Positions 1 through 12,281 of a stretch of DNA of 64,000 bases are shown here, piece after piece. The DNA is from Hydnum rufescens UP504. Its lineage: Eukaryota; Basidiomycota; Agaricomycetes; Cantharellales; Hydnaceae. Every line of letters starts with the position of its first letter. Within the stretch, counting starts at the first letter, position 1. A program made the position numbers and the translations under genes. The stretch spans positions 180,232 to 244,231 of the forward strand of contig MU128985.1 in the NCBI GenBank assembly GCA_014904985.1, written 5' to 3'. Under the pieces are notes generated by a model. It was not told the DNA's origin. It did not search any database and was given only the letters and a program-made list of their open reading frames with translations.

Positions 1-582
1 CGTTGCAATGGAACTTGAGAAGAATTCTCTTCTCGAGGAACGTAATCAGGTTGGACGAGAGGTGAGTATGGTGATCCTTGGTCCTCGGAACGAGCAGGGA
101 GACCGAATGATACAGGTCTGACCCTCGATGATGGTCGGCCGATGGAAGGAGACGATGGGGACTCCAGAGCTAATGGAGAGGTCGGAGTATAGCCTGTAGC
201 GACAGACATCGGTGGGGAGGTGGGAGGGAAGGACACTGGTCCTCCAGATCCTAACCCGTATGGTGGTGTGTACGGTACATTGTTTGGATCATAGGATGGG
301 ATCAGAGGCCTTGTAGGACTGGTGTTAGCTGGTGGCAATGGCGGAGATGCATTTGCAATTGCAGGAGGTGCGCTGCTAGCACCCACTGGCGAACGTGCAG
401 GGCCTGCAGACCGAGAGAGACCATAAAGATATATGCAAGAACGAAGAATGAACCTACTCACCTGCTACAGCTGACTGGGGAACAAAATCAATAGATGATG
501 TCCGAGTCCTCGATCGCAAGTATCGTCGTGGCGAGCTGATCGAGTTGAACGGGGAGCTGGAGGGCGGGGGAGGCACAGACAT
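1..582 (-). CDS. Pro/Ser-rich protein, N-terminal part (runs off left edge)
   Basis: A two-exon 5' end reads on the minus strand. Exon 1 (582-462) starts with ATG and encodes a Pro/Ser-rich leader beginning MSVPPPPSSSPF. A GTGAGT...CTGCAG intron (461-404, 58 bases) follows, and exon 2 (403 to the window edge) stays fully open in the spliced frame for about 134 codons. The peptide is low-complexity, rich in P, S, T and R, with no visible domain or membrane segment; it looks like the disordered cytoplasmic tail of a larger protein whose folded part lies outside the window. Open frame through the splice and good splice signals support a real gene. The product cannot be named from this part. Confidence 0.6.
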
Positions 583-1226
583 GTGTGGCCAACAACGCGA
601 GCAGGTGAAAAGTATGAGAAGTAGCGATAATTATATAAATCTGATTCTCGCCAGACTTGCTCCTCCCCCGTGGTTAGTGCAAGCCACTTCGAATACGGCA
701 GTTGTCAAAAACTGAATAGCACACGTGGCTGAGATACGATTGTCGACAAGACTTGCAGGGCGCTGATGTGAAAATCGAGGCGCCTGAGATGGGGAGAGCG
801 CTTGAGATATGGAGGGCGCTTGGGAAAAGCTCACCATTGCGCCTCTGGGGCCCTGGCTGGTGGACAACATCCGCCGTCCGGAAGCAACTAACATGGCTTC
901 GGTGAAGCTCGCCCTAAATTTTCTTCGAAGGTATTGCATCCAATTGCCCTATCCGAGTTGACTGAGGCCGAGTGCAATGGACCTGTCCGTCTTTAGCCGA
1001 CTGACAACGGCACGTCAGGACTGGACATTGTGCTCCACAAAAGAGCACTGCCTCTAGTTTCTTCTGTACAAAAGTCCAAGCTTGAGCTACTGGGAACAAC
1101 ATCACAATGGTACACAAACCCTGTTCAATCAGGGGAAGTGATGCCTACCCCAAAGCATGCGTGAATTATAGTACATCTAATTCAAACCCCCCCGCCACTA
1201 CCACTATCCCCACCCACGCGCCATCG
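583..1226. other. intergenic spacer between two minus-strand genes
   Basis: About 640 bases between the start of the Pro/Ser-rich gene and the end of the elongase gene. Short open frames on both strands show no domain and no homologous pattern, so I annotate none. The part next to base 582 should hold the promoter of the leftmost gene, but I see no clear TATA box. Confidence 0.4.
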
Positions 1227-2513
1227 TCAGTGCCTCTTCTTAGAGTGCCCGTTCCCGTTGGCATGCACTCTTCCACCGCTCGCTGGGGCCTTATACGTAC
1301 GCAAGTAAAAGTCGATGAAAAGGAAGAGGTACGATGTAAGGATCAGAGCCCGAATACTTGCGACCCAGGTGTTCCTGCGCATTCGGTAACATAGGGAAGG
1401 TTGAGGTACCCGGCATGGCTTGCTCCATTCCATACTGCGGAGGTCTAAGGTGAATAATCTCCTCTCGGACACCGCGGGAACCATGACCGCACCAACGAAA
1501 TAGACCGCACAAAGATCAATCACGAATTGAGTAATTTGCATTGAAGTCAGATACTTCTTCCACTGTGGATCGCTCGTCGTCAACGATGGGGCGGAAACAA
1601 TGACAATCGGGAAATGCTGAGCCGCACCCATATCTTGGCACCTCCAGCAGTTGCAAAGTAGTAATAATCTGATGAGTAAGATGATCAGTTTCAGGCCAGT
1701 GTCTCCCAGTTTCTGACTTACACATGAGAACGTGAACGATGAGATTCAGTACAATGGGGACCCAAGACTACACAGAAGGGAATTCAATACGAAAGGTAGG
1801 GAAGACCACATGGAACTGCTCGTACCACACTGGTCTTGCCGTCCAACTGTGTATAACACAGAAGCGCAGTTGCCGAATGATGAAAAACATGCAAGAAGGC
1901 TAAAATATTCCGATTCAGATGGCGTTTACAACAAACATCGATAAACACTTGCGCACCCAGCGGCTTCTTTTTGAGAGCAAGGAACACCGTATCGATCAAC
2001 TCGACATACTGGGAATGACAGGGAAATTTGTCATGGGGCGCTCTTGGAAGCATAAATGGGAAGGGATGGATTCACCTTGATGTAGTAATTGATCATGTAG
2101 TAGAACTCAAGCCGCTAATACGCGTGAAAAGCATGATCCGTGAGCAGAACCTCACGGAGCACGAGAGCCTATCATCTTACTGGGGTCCACGATTGAGTAT
2201 CACAAATGGCATTGAGCAGCCCATCCTTGAAAATGATAGGGGCTGCTTCCTCGATGATCAGCGCCAGCAAGAGACCACTCCCCACGGTAAGCAAAATGTT
2301 ATGGGCTTGGAATAACAAGGTGGCCTTGAATGGTGGCCGGCCCTTCATGAACTGCTTGATGGAGAAGATAGTCGCCAAGTAGACAGCGATGACAGAGAAG
2401 ACCACGGGAGTCGTGGAGAGCGGTGTAACACCCTTTTCATAATGAGTAAGGTAACTCGGAAGGGGTTGAGACCGGTTGGACGCAACAGAAACGAGAATGT
2501 CAGCGATCGCCAT
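1227..2513 (-). CDS. ELO-family fatty acid elongase (GNS1/SUR4-like), frameshifted near its end
   Basis: Membrane-bound condensing enzyme of the ER fatty-acid elongation cycle, adding two carbons from malonyl-CoA to long-chain acyl-CoA. Exon 1 (2513-2181) starts [10 protein letters not shown] and carries the first membrane segments, ending before a GTAAGA donor. Exon 2 (about 2114-2076) encodes [12 protein letters not shown]. The next exons give [17 protein letters not shown] and the histidine box HVFHH (near 1890), which is the ELO HxxHH motif. Further exons give [13 protein letters not shown], then [17 protein letters not shown] (about 1515-1565), and the last gives [11 protein letters not shown] and a Lys/Arg-rich tail (GHSKKRH) typical of ER retrieval. 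The reading frame breaks near 1353-1358: [13 protein letters not shown] is one frame off the terminal ILTSYLFLF block, as if one G of a G-run were missing. This is a base-calling error or an inactivating change. Family assignment is firm; intron ends are approximate. Confidence 0.88.
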
Positions 2514-4373
2514 TAGATGTGCATGGGCAACAAACAGGACATTGAGAGATGTTTGGATTTAAGGGGGACCTCAAACACCGTGGGAGCCCCATGAGTCCGG
2601 AACTCATCCCACCTTGCCGCAAGTTGCGATCTCTCTGGGGACAGTTGGTTGGGGAAGCTTAACCAGGAATTCGCACCGAGAAAGAATCGACACTGCCACC
2701 GGCAATTGTCTTGGGGTAGGCTTAATCTCGTCCCGAGCTCATTACAAGGCGGTAACAGGCTAGCAGAAAACCTTTAACTCCAAGAGTGGGTCCTACCGCC
2801 CCATGTTGATCAGTATCCATCCCACCCAACTCCCTTATCCAATTTGGGGGATACCAGAGCATTCTGTCCTCTTGAACGAACCTCTTTGGTAAACAAAATT
2901 TTCTCGTTCATGATCCGCTCCCATCCGCACCGGCTGAACAATGAGGCTTTGTACGCCCGAGAGTACTTTCCGGATGGATGTTTATAGGCTCGTGCCCTGC
3001 CTCTCGTCGCATATGGCGGATTATTTCGGTGACCACACCGCGGAATAGGGGGTAATTCTGACAGCATCTCACAGGGACTAGACTGCTCATCCGTTCACGA
3101 CGTTGCGCAGGACCAATCTGATACAGGAGCCTCACGGCTACGTAGATGCACTTCCACCAGCATTCCTGCATGACACGCACGCCTGGATCAACCAGGCATT
3201 GCCTGATGTAGCGCAGAAGGGGTCCTACGATCGCGAGCGCACTGCAACTCAAATCGTTTGATCCGATCCGTCTGAGGCGAATATTCGAGCAAGCGCCGAA
3301 ACGAGATATCCCTTTATCGTCAAATCCTCTTGGTCCAAGGCTCAGTGTCAGTGAATAGGCCTATCAACGGGTGATACCTCCTGGGTCCCCTGATCACGCG
3401 GAATACATTGGAGCCACTCACGACGCTCCGATAGCCCAGTTTAATTTTCTGAAAGGGAGCTGAACGCAAAGCACCTTTTGAGAGCTCGCTTTTTGGAATG
3501 GTTTGTGTGTGTTATGAAACTCCGTATTGTCCAATGGCGCTGTCAATGCTTGTGTCTGGGAGCAGTAGCGTCACACAGCAGAAACAGCCAATAACCTACG
3601 GAATAACGGGAGATATTGAGGAATGCAGCTACGTAGCTACCGCCTGATGATGAAGGCATTTGAGTAACAACAGAATATGGTGTTCCTCATCGAGCACTCG
3701 GACCGACGCAGGTTTCCACTGATCGCTGAAGAATTATTATCATCTGAATCGATACCTACCTCTCACAGAGGAATTTTTTGTCGAGGGGGGGAATTGTCAT
3801 TCTATTTAAGGCTTGTGCGATGATAAGAATTGATTCCCCAAAGGAGTTGCTTCTATTGGGGTGGGGACTCATTTGTGGAATTCGAGGTGTCAAAGTCACT
3901 TTGGGGATATCTTTGGCAGCGGGGACACCCAAACAGCTGATCGAGATCGGAATTGAATCAAACAGCACTTTTCATACCTTGAGGCAAAAGACTCTGTGAT
4001 CGTCTGTTCGCTTGGGGGAGAGGATGATGATCCCTCACGCTTGTTGTCCTTCTAGCCTGTCCGTCATCTGTTAACGTCACTGGAAAGCAAACAGACTTTG
4101 AACCGTAACAAGCATTCCGGTAATGAACATCCGCTCAATAAATAGCATCCGGTCGCAGGAGAACGGTCACTCTGATTTCAACACTTCACTTGCACTGACG
4201 CGGCGACAAGGCGAACGAGGCTCTTGCTCAGTGCAATTTGGGCCGCTCTGGTTTCTTCGCTCTCCTATTTTATAGCCTCTTTTACTCCTTTACCTGTAGG
4301 TGTGGTTCCAGTGCGTCGTGCCGTGCCACACGTTCTGCGTGTTCTCATATACTCTCGTAGGCTTGAGAACGTC
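2514..4373. other. intergenic, no supported gene
   Basis: About 1.86 kb between the divergent elongase (minus) and thioesterase-like (plus) genes. Overlapping open frames at 2810-3252 and 3756-3999 lie on both strands, lack recognisable domains and look like chance frames. The segment probably contains both promoters. I see no RNA gene or repeat in it. Confidence 0.4.
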
Positions 4374-5794
4374 ATGGCAAGGCTAAATCGCCCCGCTTTA
4401 TATAGTGCACTTGCCAAAGCTGCACTGGTGACAGGCCTCTCGTTCACCCAATCGCGCTACATCCCTCGCATCCCCCGCGTTTTTAAATGGGTCGTCGTGT
4501 TCTTCTACGTGCTTAACATTCGGGCCGCCCCTCTTAGCTGGCATTGTATGTTCTCCGCTCTCTCTGACAACGCCGAAGTGGAGAAAACTGACGGGTTCCT
4601 TGGACAATCTCATAGTCCGCATTTTATATCCATGGTTCTCCGCTCGATGGGGGAATCAACTAGCCGGGAAAACTGGGGGACTGCGCGGGAAATTAGCCCA
4701 CCTCCATAAGCACTCTCTCTTGAATCAGAATCCTCTAGACTATATCGAGGTCTGGCGATATAAAGCACATATTTCCGACTGCGACTATAATCTTCATCTT
4801 AGCAATTCTGCGTATGCCAAGGTGCGCCTTCACCCTACAGTTCACGGTGTATGTTGTCTTGTTGCTAATGTGATACCCGCACAGAATCTCGACTTCGTTC
4901 GTATGAATGCGGCTGTGCGACTTTTCCCAGGCTTCCACGGAGCGGGAGGAACACTGGCGCTGGCGGGTGCCCATTTCTATTGGATCAAGGAAATTCCTAT
5001 GTTTGCAGATTACGAGGTCCGACTTCATTTTGGGGGCTGGGAAGAAAGCAAGGTACGATTATCATGCACAGCTAGGCTGTGAATACGACTAACGTACCGG
5101 CGGCTGTGCAGTGGGTATATCTTTTCGGCCAGTACGTTACTTACCCCAAATCAAAACGGGGCTCGAAGCCTGCGAAAGCTATCGAAAAAGCGAGTGAAAA
5201 CGCGGCGCCTACGGCAGAAGATGCTGCAAAGAACCTTCTTAGGGGTATCAAGCCCAATAGCCTCGGAGTTTCTAGTAATTCCTTGGTGATAGGAGATTCC
5301 ATGGTCATTGTCCCAGAGGGTTCCACAGACTCGTCCGCACTCCCCTCGGGTCTAGCCACTCCAGCACTACCTGGGACCGTGTCTCCGGGCCCCTCTCATC
5401 CCCTTCTCTCTATGTTTCTACCTCCAGAAGGCGCGACTGTACATGCCGTGGCGATTTCGCAGTACTGTTTCAAATTCGGGCGGATTACCGTCCCCCCACG
5501 CGTCGCATTGATCGCATCGGGCTTCGGCGCCGCCGGTCTCATTCCAAATCTCCCTCCGTCTGCTCCTGGACATGGCAAGACGCGGTGGGATAGGCTGCAG
5601 GATGTGAGGGCGGGGAAGGAAGGGAAGGGAAAGCTGAAGAACTATTGACCGGGGGGTGGAAGGATGAAAGTGAGGGCGATTTCTGGTCCTTTGAGGAGTT
5701 CGAGTCGGAAGCAAGGAGGAGAGGGGAGGTGTTTGCGCGAGTGAGGACTATGATGGAAGGGTTGGGACTCGAAGCTTCTGCACCTAAGGCATGA
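4374..5794 (+). CDS. membrane-anchored thioesterase-superfamily protein, copy 1 (THEM6/4HBT_2-like)
   Basis: Four exons can be traced: 4374-4545, about 4615-4821, 4885-5052 and 5112-5794. I chose the ATG at 4374 (MARLNRPALYSA). Exon 1 encodes a hydrophobic anchor ending LNIRAAPLSWHC. Exon 2 ends with the hot-dog signature DCDYNLHLSNSAYAK, spliced to NLDFVRMNAAV and then AGAHFYWIKEIPMF and FGQYVTYPK. The C-terminal half has a Ser/Pro-rich insert and a conserved block YCFKFGRITVPPRVALIASG. The arrangement matches the THEM6-type thioesterase family; substrate unknown. The frame changes by one base in a G/A-rich tract near 5615-5635, after which GWKDESEGDFWSFEEF continues to the stop at 5794, aligning with the end of copy 2. 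Together with copy 2 it forms a tandem pair on the same strand. Confidence 0.62.
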
Positions 5795-6617
5795 GGTGCG
5801 TATTGCGGTTACAGTAATGCTATTTTTTCCCCTGCTTTGTGTCTCTGCCTTGTGTGGTGCAAAATTCCTTGCACTGGTCGTTTTTATTTGCACTTTTCTT
5901 GCACTTACTTAGATCTTCGATTGCGTATCTTCAGAATTAATGATGAGTCTTATTACTACAGTGTGTGAAGTGAATATGGCCAAAATATGCTGGCGAGCAA
6001 TACGCGTGGTTAGGCGACTGGTATTAACGGGATGAGTGCAATGTATGACACGGGCGCTTATAGATATGACAAGAGCCTGGTAGTAAGAGATAACAACCCT
6101 GGAAGTGGCTGTCAAGCGAGAGCGCTTCACTGGGGGTCAGGCACGAACAATATCGCTAAGGCGACGCGTCGAATACCCTGCGTAGAGCCGACATATTGAC
6201 GACCCCGGATAAGCGTGTCGGTGACGTAATCAAACGGTTGAATTACTGTATGGCTTCTGATTCATTCCGCTCACTTGTTTCAATCGGGAGAACTACGCGC
6301 ATGTGCGAATGCGAGAACGTGCGAAGGACAATTGGGTGCATAGTCCGCACGCCAATCGACTGTCGGGCGGGACGGCCATTCTGTGACATAAGGGGGAGGA
6401 GAGCCTTCCTTCGTGCTTCTTGGCCCGTCATTCCTAGTAATTTCCAAGAAAAAAACTCAGGAATCATTGATAAGACCCCGGCCCACTCTAGCAGTTCACA
6501 CCATGCCTGTATAATTGCTAAGACATCTTACAAGAAATTCAAAAGGCCATTGGGCGTGAAGCAATAGGTGGAGCGGCTCATCAGAATCGATGCGGTGAAG
6601 GGAATGACACGTCGAGT
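5795..6617. other. intergenic, no supported gene
   Basis: About 820 bases after copy 1 of the thioesterase-like gene. Open frames on both strands at 6196-6567 overlap one another and show no domain. I see no repeat or RNA gene. Confidence 0.4.
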
Positions 6618-6951
6618 TACTGTAGCCGTCTTAAGTCTAACAAACCTGTCACGTCACACCCAGGCTCCGAGTGTTACCAAGGCTAACAATAACGTCACAT
6701 TCGGGGGGGTTATTGTTAACAATATTGGGGTGTCACATGATGACCAGGGGGTGGGGCGGAGCGAGGGGGGGGGGGGGAGGGAATTTCCACCAGATTCAGC
6801 ATAGAAATGACCCGTCCTTTCCGACCCACGGGGTCACATATTGTTACTTTTCTAGGTGTCACACCCAATCCGACCCCCCATTGTTGTGTTAACTTGCTTG
6901 AGTGTCACGTCACACAGCCGCAGGTTTGTTAGACTTAAGACGGCTACAGTA
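6618..6951. mobile_element. MITE with about 30-bp terminal inverted repeats
   Basis: The left end (6618-6648) and the right end (6921-6951) are exact inverted copies starting TACTGTAGCCGTC. The element is 334 bp, has no coding capacity, and holds a second internal inverted repeat (AACAATAAC/GTTATTGTT at about 6687-6722) and a run of 13 G. The outermost TA could be either the end of the repeat or a TA target duplication, which would suggest Tc1/mariner-type mobilisation. It sits between the two thioesterase-like paralogues. Confidence 0.7.
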
Positions 6952-7732
6952 TTCACGCGAGCCCGGGACCCGACTACTGTCTTGTGTGGCGTGGTGGTAG
7001 TGGTGGGAGTCACTTTTGCGTCGGACTGGCTCTGGGTAATGGCCAGGCGCCTAAGACGGTCCATTTACAAGGGATATGAAGTATGTGATTCACCTTGTCC
7101 CGGGTTTTGATTCCTCTTTATTAGACCTTCATGCCTAATCGGCCTTCCCTTCCTATTCTGAGGGTCTCCCCTGCCGGGGCCCTGCGGCGGTCCCGCCGCG
7201 GCAGGTTCCTCTTTGTTTTGGGGCATGGTCCAAATACCCACAGAATAAAATTGTGAGGCCATGGACTGAGTCCAAATGCTATAGTGCACTCGGCTTTGTG
7301 AACACACGCATCTGAGTATGGGGTCACTCCTGTCACTCAATCAATCTCCAAAATAGGCAATCGGAGGACGCCGATAAATCGTTGGGGTTTAAATGATGCA
7401 CGTGCACCTACATGGCGAGGGCGAAAACTCGTCTTTCCAGTGTGTAGTTCACCCTACTTCGCGCAGATTTCCGTTGCTAGAGTGAGCTTCTGGTTGTGCA
7501 ATCATATCCGCAGAGACAGGCGGAGGTGTGAATTGGTCTCAGTCGACCGGTTCTCATTTAACATGAACCCCAATGGATCGAGGAGGAGGCTACGTCAAGG
7601 CTTACTCCGTACTACGCCATAATCTTCCATCCTACCCCAGTTCTCCTTGCCACCATTGCCTTGGTTCACTACACCGGACCGTTCTGGAGAGTGTGTACAG
7701 CCTGAAGGGACGAAGATTCTTCCCCAACCATA
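6952..7732. other. intergenic, upstream of thioesterase-like copy 2
   Basis: About 780 bases without a supported gene. A GC-rich stretch at 7165-7205 (CCTGCGGCGG / CCGCCGCGGC) can fold. The rest presumably holds the promoter of the gene starting at 7733. Confidence 0.4.
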
Positions 7733-9301
7733 ATGATAGACTTGGTCTCGAGGCGGTCGTTTCTCCATCGCGCTCGTTCCATTACTGCTCTGCTTGTCAC
7801 AAGCGGTGACCGAACGCGCTCCATCCTTCCATTTCTGCCTCGCTCTGTGCGATGGACACTACTCATTGTGCTGCTATTGAATTACCGTGCCCTTCCGATG
7901 ATATGGCACTGTAAGCTTAAATCATGTCATGACGCTCAAATGGCTTTGCCTGATGACCCTGCATCAGTGCGTGTTTTCGCCAGCGTGGTCTCGGTGCGAC
8001 TACGGGGGTTGTTTAAATGGTTTAACCACATGAAGCGCAGGGCGTTCATCAAGGAAATATCGCCTATCGGAGAGAATCCATTTGAGCTCACCGTCACATA
8101 TCGGACAACGTGCGGTTTGAGTGACTCGGATTACAATGGCCACCTATCCAACTCTGCGTATGCCAAGGTATTAAACTCTTTGACGGCGTTGCTCTGTCAC
8201 CGACTCTAATCTTAATGCCATTCCATAGAACTTGGACTATGCGCGTATGCGAGCTGCAGTCACATGCTTTCCCTTCCGTGTTGGAGGCTAAAGGATGGCT
8301 CGGACTCGGTACGGCTCACTTCCACTACATCAAAGAAATCCCACTGTGGTCCGAATATGAAATCCGTATCAGTATTGCTGGATGGGGTGACAAGTGGCTC
8401 TACCTCGTTGTCCAGTTTGTCACGTATCCGAACCGCAGGAGCGCGAGCGGCACGCCACCCTTTCGCCGTAGGGCACGCGAAGGCGAAGGCACCTACTGCC
8501 GAGCTGTCTCCCGAGTCTCCTGTGCCTGAAGGAGGCCACGGTGAGCGAGTTGCTATCGCCATGGCGTCCGAGCTTCCCTCTCCCACCACATCAAAATGTC
8601 ATAATACCCGACGATGATGAACCTTTACGCGGACGTTCCCCGACACCTCGCTCACGTCCACCCTCCGCTTCCATGTCCTCCTATGTCGTTGACGCTCTTC
8701 TTATATCACTTCCCTAGACGAGGCCGCAGATGACAGTAGCTCAGAGACCTCATCACGCTCTCCAGCGAGCACACCACCATCGTCGATACCCCCCGATACC
8801 CCACCCTCATATCTCCATCCAAGGTCTCAACTCCTACTCCCCACCTCCCCTTCCGATACCGGGCGCACACCACCACCACCACCACCGAGCCTCGGGCAAA
8901 CACAAAGCTTGGGCGAGATGCCTGATAGGCTAATCTCAGCCATGCCCGCCTTGCCAGAAGGCGCCGTCCTGCACTGTGTGCATGTTTCCTCGTACTGTTT
9001 CAAGATCGGGCGCATTACTATCCCCCCTCGAGTGGCGATCGTCGCCAGCGGGTTTGGAGATAAGAGTAAAGGCCGATGGGAACGTGTGCAGGAAATTCGC
9101 AATACGCGTGGGGCACGAGGGGACTTTTCGAAGAAGGAGAAGGGGCGGGGACGGGGTGAAGTTGGTGGGTTGCGCGGTATATTGGGTGGAGGATGGAGAA
9201 AATACGAGGCGGAGGGTCTCTGGGACCTTCCCGAGTACGAAGAAGCGAGAGACAGGGTGTCAAGGCGTTTGATACACTTCGAACGCAGATGGATGCCCTG
9301 A
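7733..9301 (+). pseudogene. thioesterase-superfamily protein, copy 2 (THEM6-like), frame-broken
   Basis: Same architecture as the gene 2 kb upstream: an N-terminal hydrophobic anchor (LLNYRALPMIWHCK), the hot-dog block LSDSDYNGHLSNSAYAK ending at a GTATTA donor (8168), then after acceptor CCATAG the block NLDYARMRAAVTCFP, TAHFHYIKEIPLWSEY and VVQFVTYPN. The tail has VSSYCFKIGRITIPPRVAIV, WRKYEAEGLWDLPEYEEA and a stop at 9301. Relative to copy 1 the frame shifts by one base near 8270-8280 and again after about 8455, with a further break before the 8909 block. Copy 2 is therefore a decayed paralogue, a gene with unrecognised small introns, or a sequence with consensus errors. CpG content is high, unlike the transposon region, so CpG decay does not explain the breaks. 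Confidence 0.55.
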
Positions 9302-10090
9302 GGGTGTAGACCTGGACGTTGTGTATTTCGAGACGGGGGTGTGGGCCATTAATTGTGTATTGTGTAGGCTGTACATGTGCTGTAGCACTGGCACTTCACG
9401 CTGTATTATCACGTATGGATCAAAGGAATAATGGGCTCCCTGGCCACAATACTGTACATGCCAGAGTTTGAAGCTCAATTGGGAATAGAGAAGTGGGCCT
9501 TGCGATCGGCCTGAGGGCCAACTCGCAACAGGGGGTTTCAGGCTAGAAGAATTTGCCTGGAATTGATATGGAATTGAGTGCCTTGGTCCAAGGTAAAAAC
9601 GTCGATGAGTCTTATTCCCACGTCCGTTTTCGGCACTTTCTGTAAATTCTAATCTTACCAGAACTCTGGATTCTTTTGGTCACTGCCGTCGTCTGATGTA
9701 ATGAGGATCACGTTATAGCTGGCCAAGACACTAACTGTAATGGGTGCTAGTTCGGCACATTCTGACACACAATCCATGTTGCTTCCCTGAGCGCTTCTGG
9801 AAGTGATCCAAAAATATCCGCACCTCTGACAGCACCTTGTACAATTCAACATAAATCGCCGTTGCACCAGACCCTCTTTTATGAAGAGGGTCTGGTTGCG
9901 ACAGTACCGACCCCTTGGGATTCAGGGCAAGAGTTGTTGCAACATTTCGCACAAGATTTGAACACGATTCACCCAAATCTTCATTCGAAAGCGTCCCTGA
10001 ACTGTCGCCATCAAGTGTCCCCTTTCTCCGCACTCTTATGTTGCATCTGCAGCTATGTGTACAAAGATACGGGTATTCCTCTTCATTATC
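9302..10090. other. intergenic with a perfect hairpin
   Basis: About 790 bases between thioesterase-like copy 2 and the MFS gene. At 9867-9895 there is a perfect 12-bp stem with a 5-base loop (CCAGACCCTCTT / AAGAGGGTCTGG). It lies 195 bases upstream of the MFS start codon and may be a terminator-like or regulatory structure, though eukaryotic terminators do not need one. No gene seen. Confidence 0.4.
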
Positions 10091-12281
10091 ATGTCTTCGC
10101 ACATGGCCCCCGCCGACGAAAAAAACGCAAATGCATCCACCGGTTCTGAGCTGGGGACTCTGGATTCGTTGGACATGACTCCCGACCAAGAAAGGGCGAT
10201 GAAGCACAAGGTTGACATCGCGATCATTCCTTACTTTCTCTCTTCTCTATCTACTCAGTACGTCAGCTTCTACCACGTCCATTATTCCCCGCTGAAAGGT
10301 GGTTCTTTCCCTCTTCAGATTTCCTCGATCGTGTATGAAGGTTGCTTGACCCTGTGTATCCCGAGGGTCTAATACTTTCTGTTCCAGGTCAATATCGGCC
10401 AAGCACGGCTGGCCAATCTTGAAAAAGATCTGCACCTCAAGGGGAACCAGTATGATATTGCTCTCACCGTGTTCTTCGTTTCCTATGTTTTCTTCGAGGT
10501 CCCCTCTAATCTCGCGATTCGATGGCTCAAGCCTCATCGGTATGATTACTTTGGTCCATACGCTTTCTATATTTTCTCTCACACTATTTTCAGGTGGATA
10601 TGTTTCATTATGGTATCCTGGAGTATCGCGATGAGTACGCCTCATGTTTTCGGAAGCCAAGGCCTTCGCAGTTTATCAGTTCACTTATCTTTGACCCATT
10701 GCAGTCCTGATGGGCGTGGTTAACAATTTTGGTGGCCTCGTCGCAACAAGATTCATCCTTGGCCTGGCCGAAAGTATCTCTATTCCCTTTCTTCAATCAT
10801 TCCAGAGCCTCACCGCATGTTTTTAGGCGGAGTATTTCCGGGTATTACTTTACTCCTTACAACATGGTACAATCGAAACGAGCAGAATTTTGTCATTTCC
10901 TTGTTCTATGCCGGTGCTACTCTGGCAGGTTAGCATTCATTCATTTCGTCTCTGAACCTCCTGCGACCCGTTTTCTACAAAAGGTGCCTTTGGAGGAATT
11001 TTGGCCTTCGGTATCCGACACATGGACGGTGTCGGTGGGAAGGGCGGTTGGGCCTGGATGTGCGTAGCTCTTTCCAAAGACGACTTCTTTCTTGACCACC
11101 TCACATGGCGAGATCTCTTTTTACATCAATTAGATTCATTCTCGAAGGCCTTTTAACCTTCCTCTGCGCGATCCCTGCGTGGTGGTTGATTCCGGATTTT
11201 CCTGAGGACCACAGAGTCCTGAAGGGCATCGACCGCGAGCGATGGCTCCACCGACTCACCAGGAATCAGGGTGTGACGAGTGCACCTCTGCCATTTTCAT
11301 GGCGCCAGGTTTGGAGGGCCTTTGGAGACTGGAGAACATATGTCTATGCTCTGGGGTGTGGCACACTTTCATACTCTCTCGTTCCAAGTTGGGGCACATC
11401 CTGATTCACGATATTCTCTCCCTCAGGTTCATCGGTATTGCTGAGCCCGTTTACTCCCTTTCCCTCTTCATGCCGACGATCATCAAGGAGCTGGGGTACA
11501 CGAATGCAAACGCAAATTTGCTCAGCGTACCACCCTATGTTTTTGGGTTCATCACCACGATATTGGTTGCCATTGCATCCGATAGGCTCGTCCAACGAGG
11601 CATCTTTATCATTGGGGGGATGCTCGCCGTCATTGTAGGATACACCATCCTCATCGCCAATGTATCAACTGGGGTCAAGTACTGTATGTCGCATGTTCAG
11701 GTCGTTCCATTCCCGGACTCATGTTTATTGGCATTTCAGTTGCACTTTTCCTTTGCGTCGGAGGCGTCAGTCCCTGCGTCGCAACGTCGACCACGCTCAT
11801 AGGAAACAAGTTCGTGCATTTGCCTTCTTCAGAGTCTCATTCAAATTTTACCTCGTTTATCCATGTAGCTACGGACCGGTGTATACACGTGCAGCAGCGA
11901 TGGGATTCTTTTTCTCGGTTGGGAATTGCGCTGGCATCATCAGCTCTAACGTGTATCCGAATAGTACTGCACCTCGTTTCATCAGAGGTACAGCCCCGAT
12001 CCCGTTATTCTCTTCGTTCTCTGAAGGGCATCTCATATGTCTCAGGACACAGTATTGCCATCGCATTTTCCTTCATGACCATCATCTGCATTTCAATTTT
12101 GATGGCCTCCAATTGGCGCGAGAACGTGCGACGCGACAAAGTATACGGAGCTGTTGCACCTGACGGAAGCGATGCCCATCCGCGTAAGGTGTTGACTCCC
12201 GAACAGAAGGCGACTTGGGGACTGGAGGGGCTGTCCGAGTTGGAGATCATTGAGCTTGGAGATCGACACCCAGGCAAGTGA
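10091..12281 (+). CDS. MFS transporter, anion:cation symporter family (Dal5/TNA1-like)
   Basis: Plasma-membrane permease of the family that takes up allantoate, nicotinate, pantothenate and similar organic anions with protons. Start at 10091 (MSSHMAPADEKNA), giving a hydrophilic N-terminus. Exons read FLDR / VNIGQARLANLEKDLHLKG, then FVSYVFFEVPSNLAIRWLKP (ends 10539), WICFIMVSW (from 10594), VVNNFGGLVATRFILGLAE, FPGITLLLTTWYNRNEQ, GILAFGIRHMDGVGGKGGWA, ILEGLLTFLCAIPAWWLIPD, FMPTIIKELGYTNANANLLS, then GPVYTRAAAMGFFFSVGN, and finally a cytoplasmic tail ending GDRHPGK. At least nine introns of about 50-70 bases with GT...AG ends restore the frame, except that the junction before the FLDR mini-exon (about 10320) is uncertain. 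The pattern of loops and the RWLKP and ARDRG-like positions match fungal ACS-family carriers. The exact substrate cannot be read from sequence. Confidence 0.87.

Noticed and set aside
2810..3252. Overlapping minus-strand frames
   Set aside because: No domain or splice support; likely chance in CpG-rich spacer.
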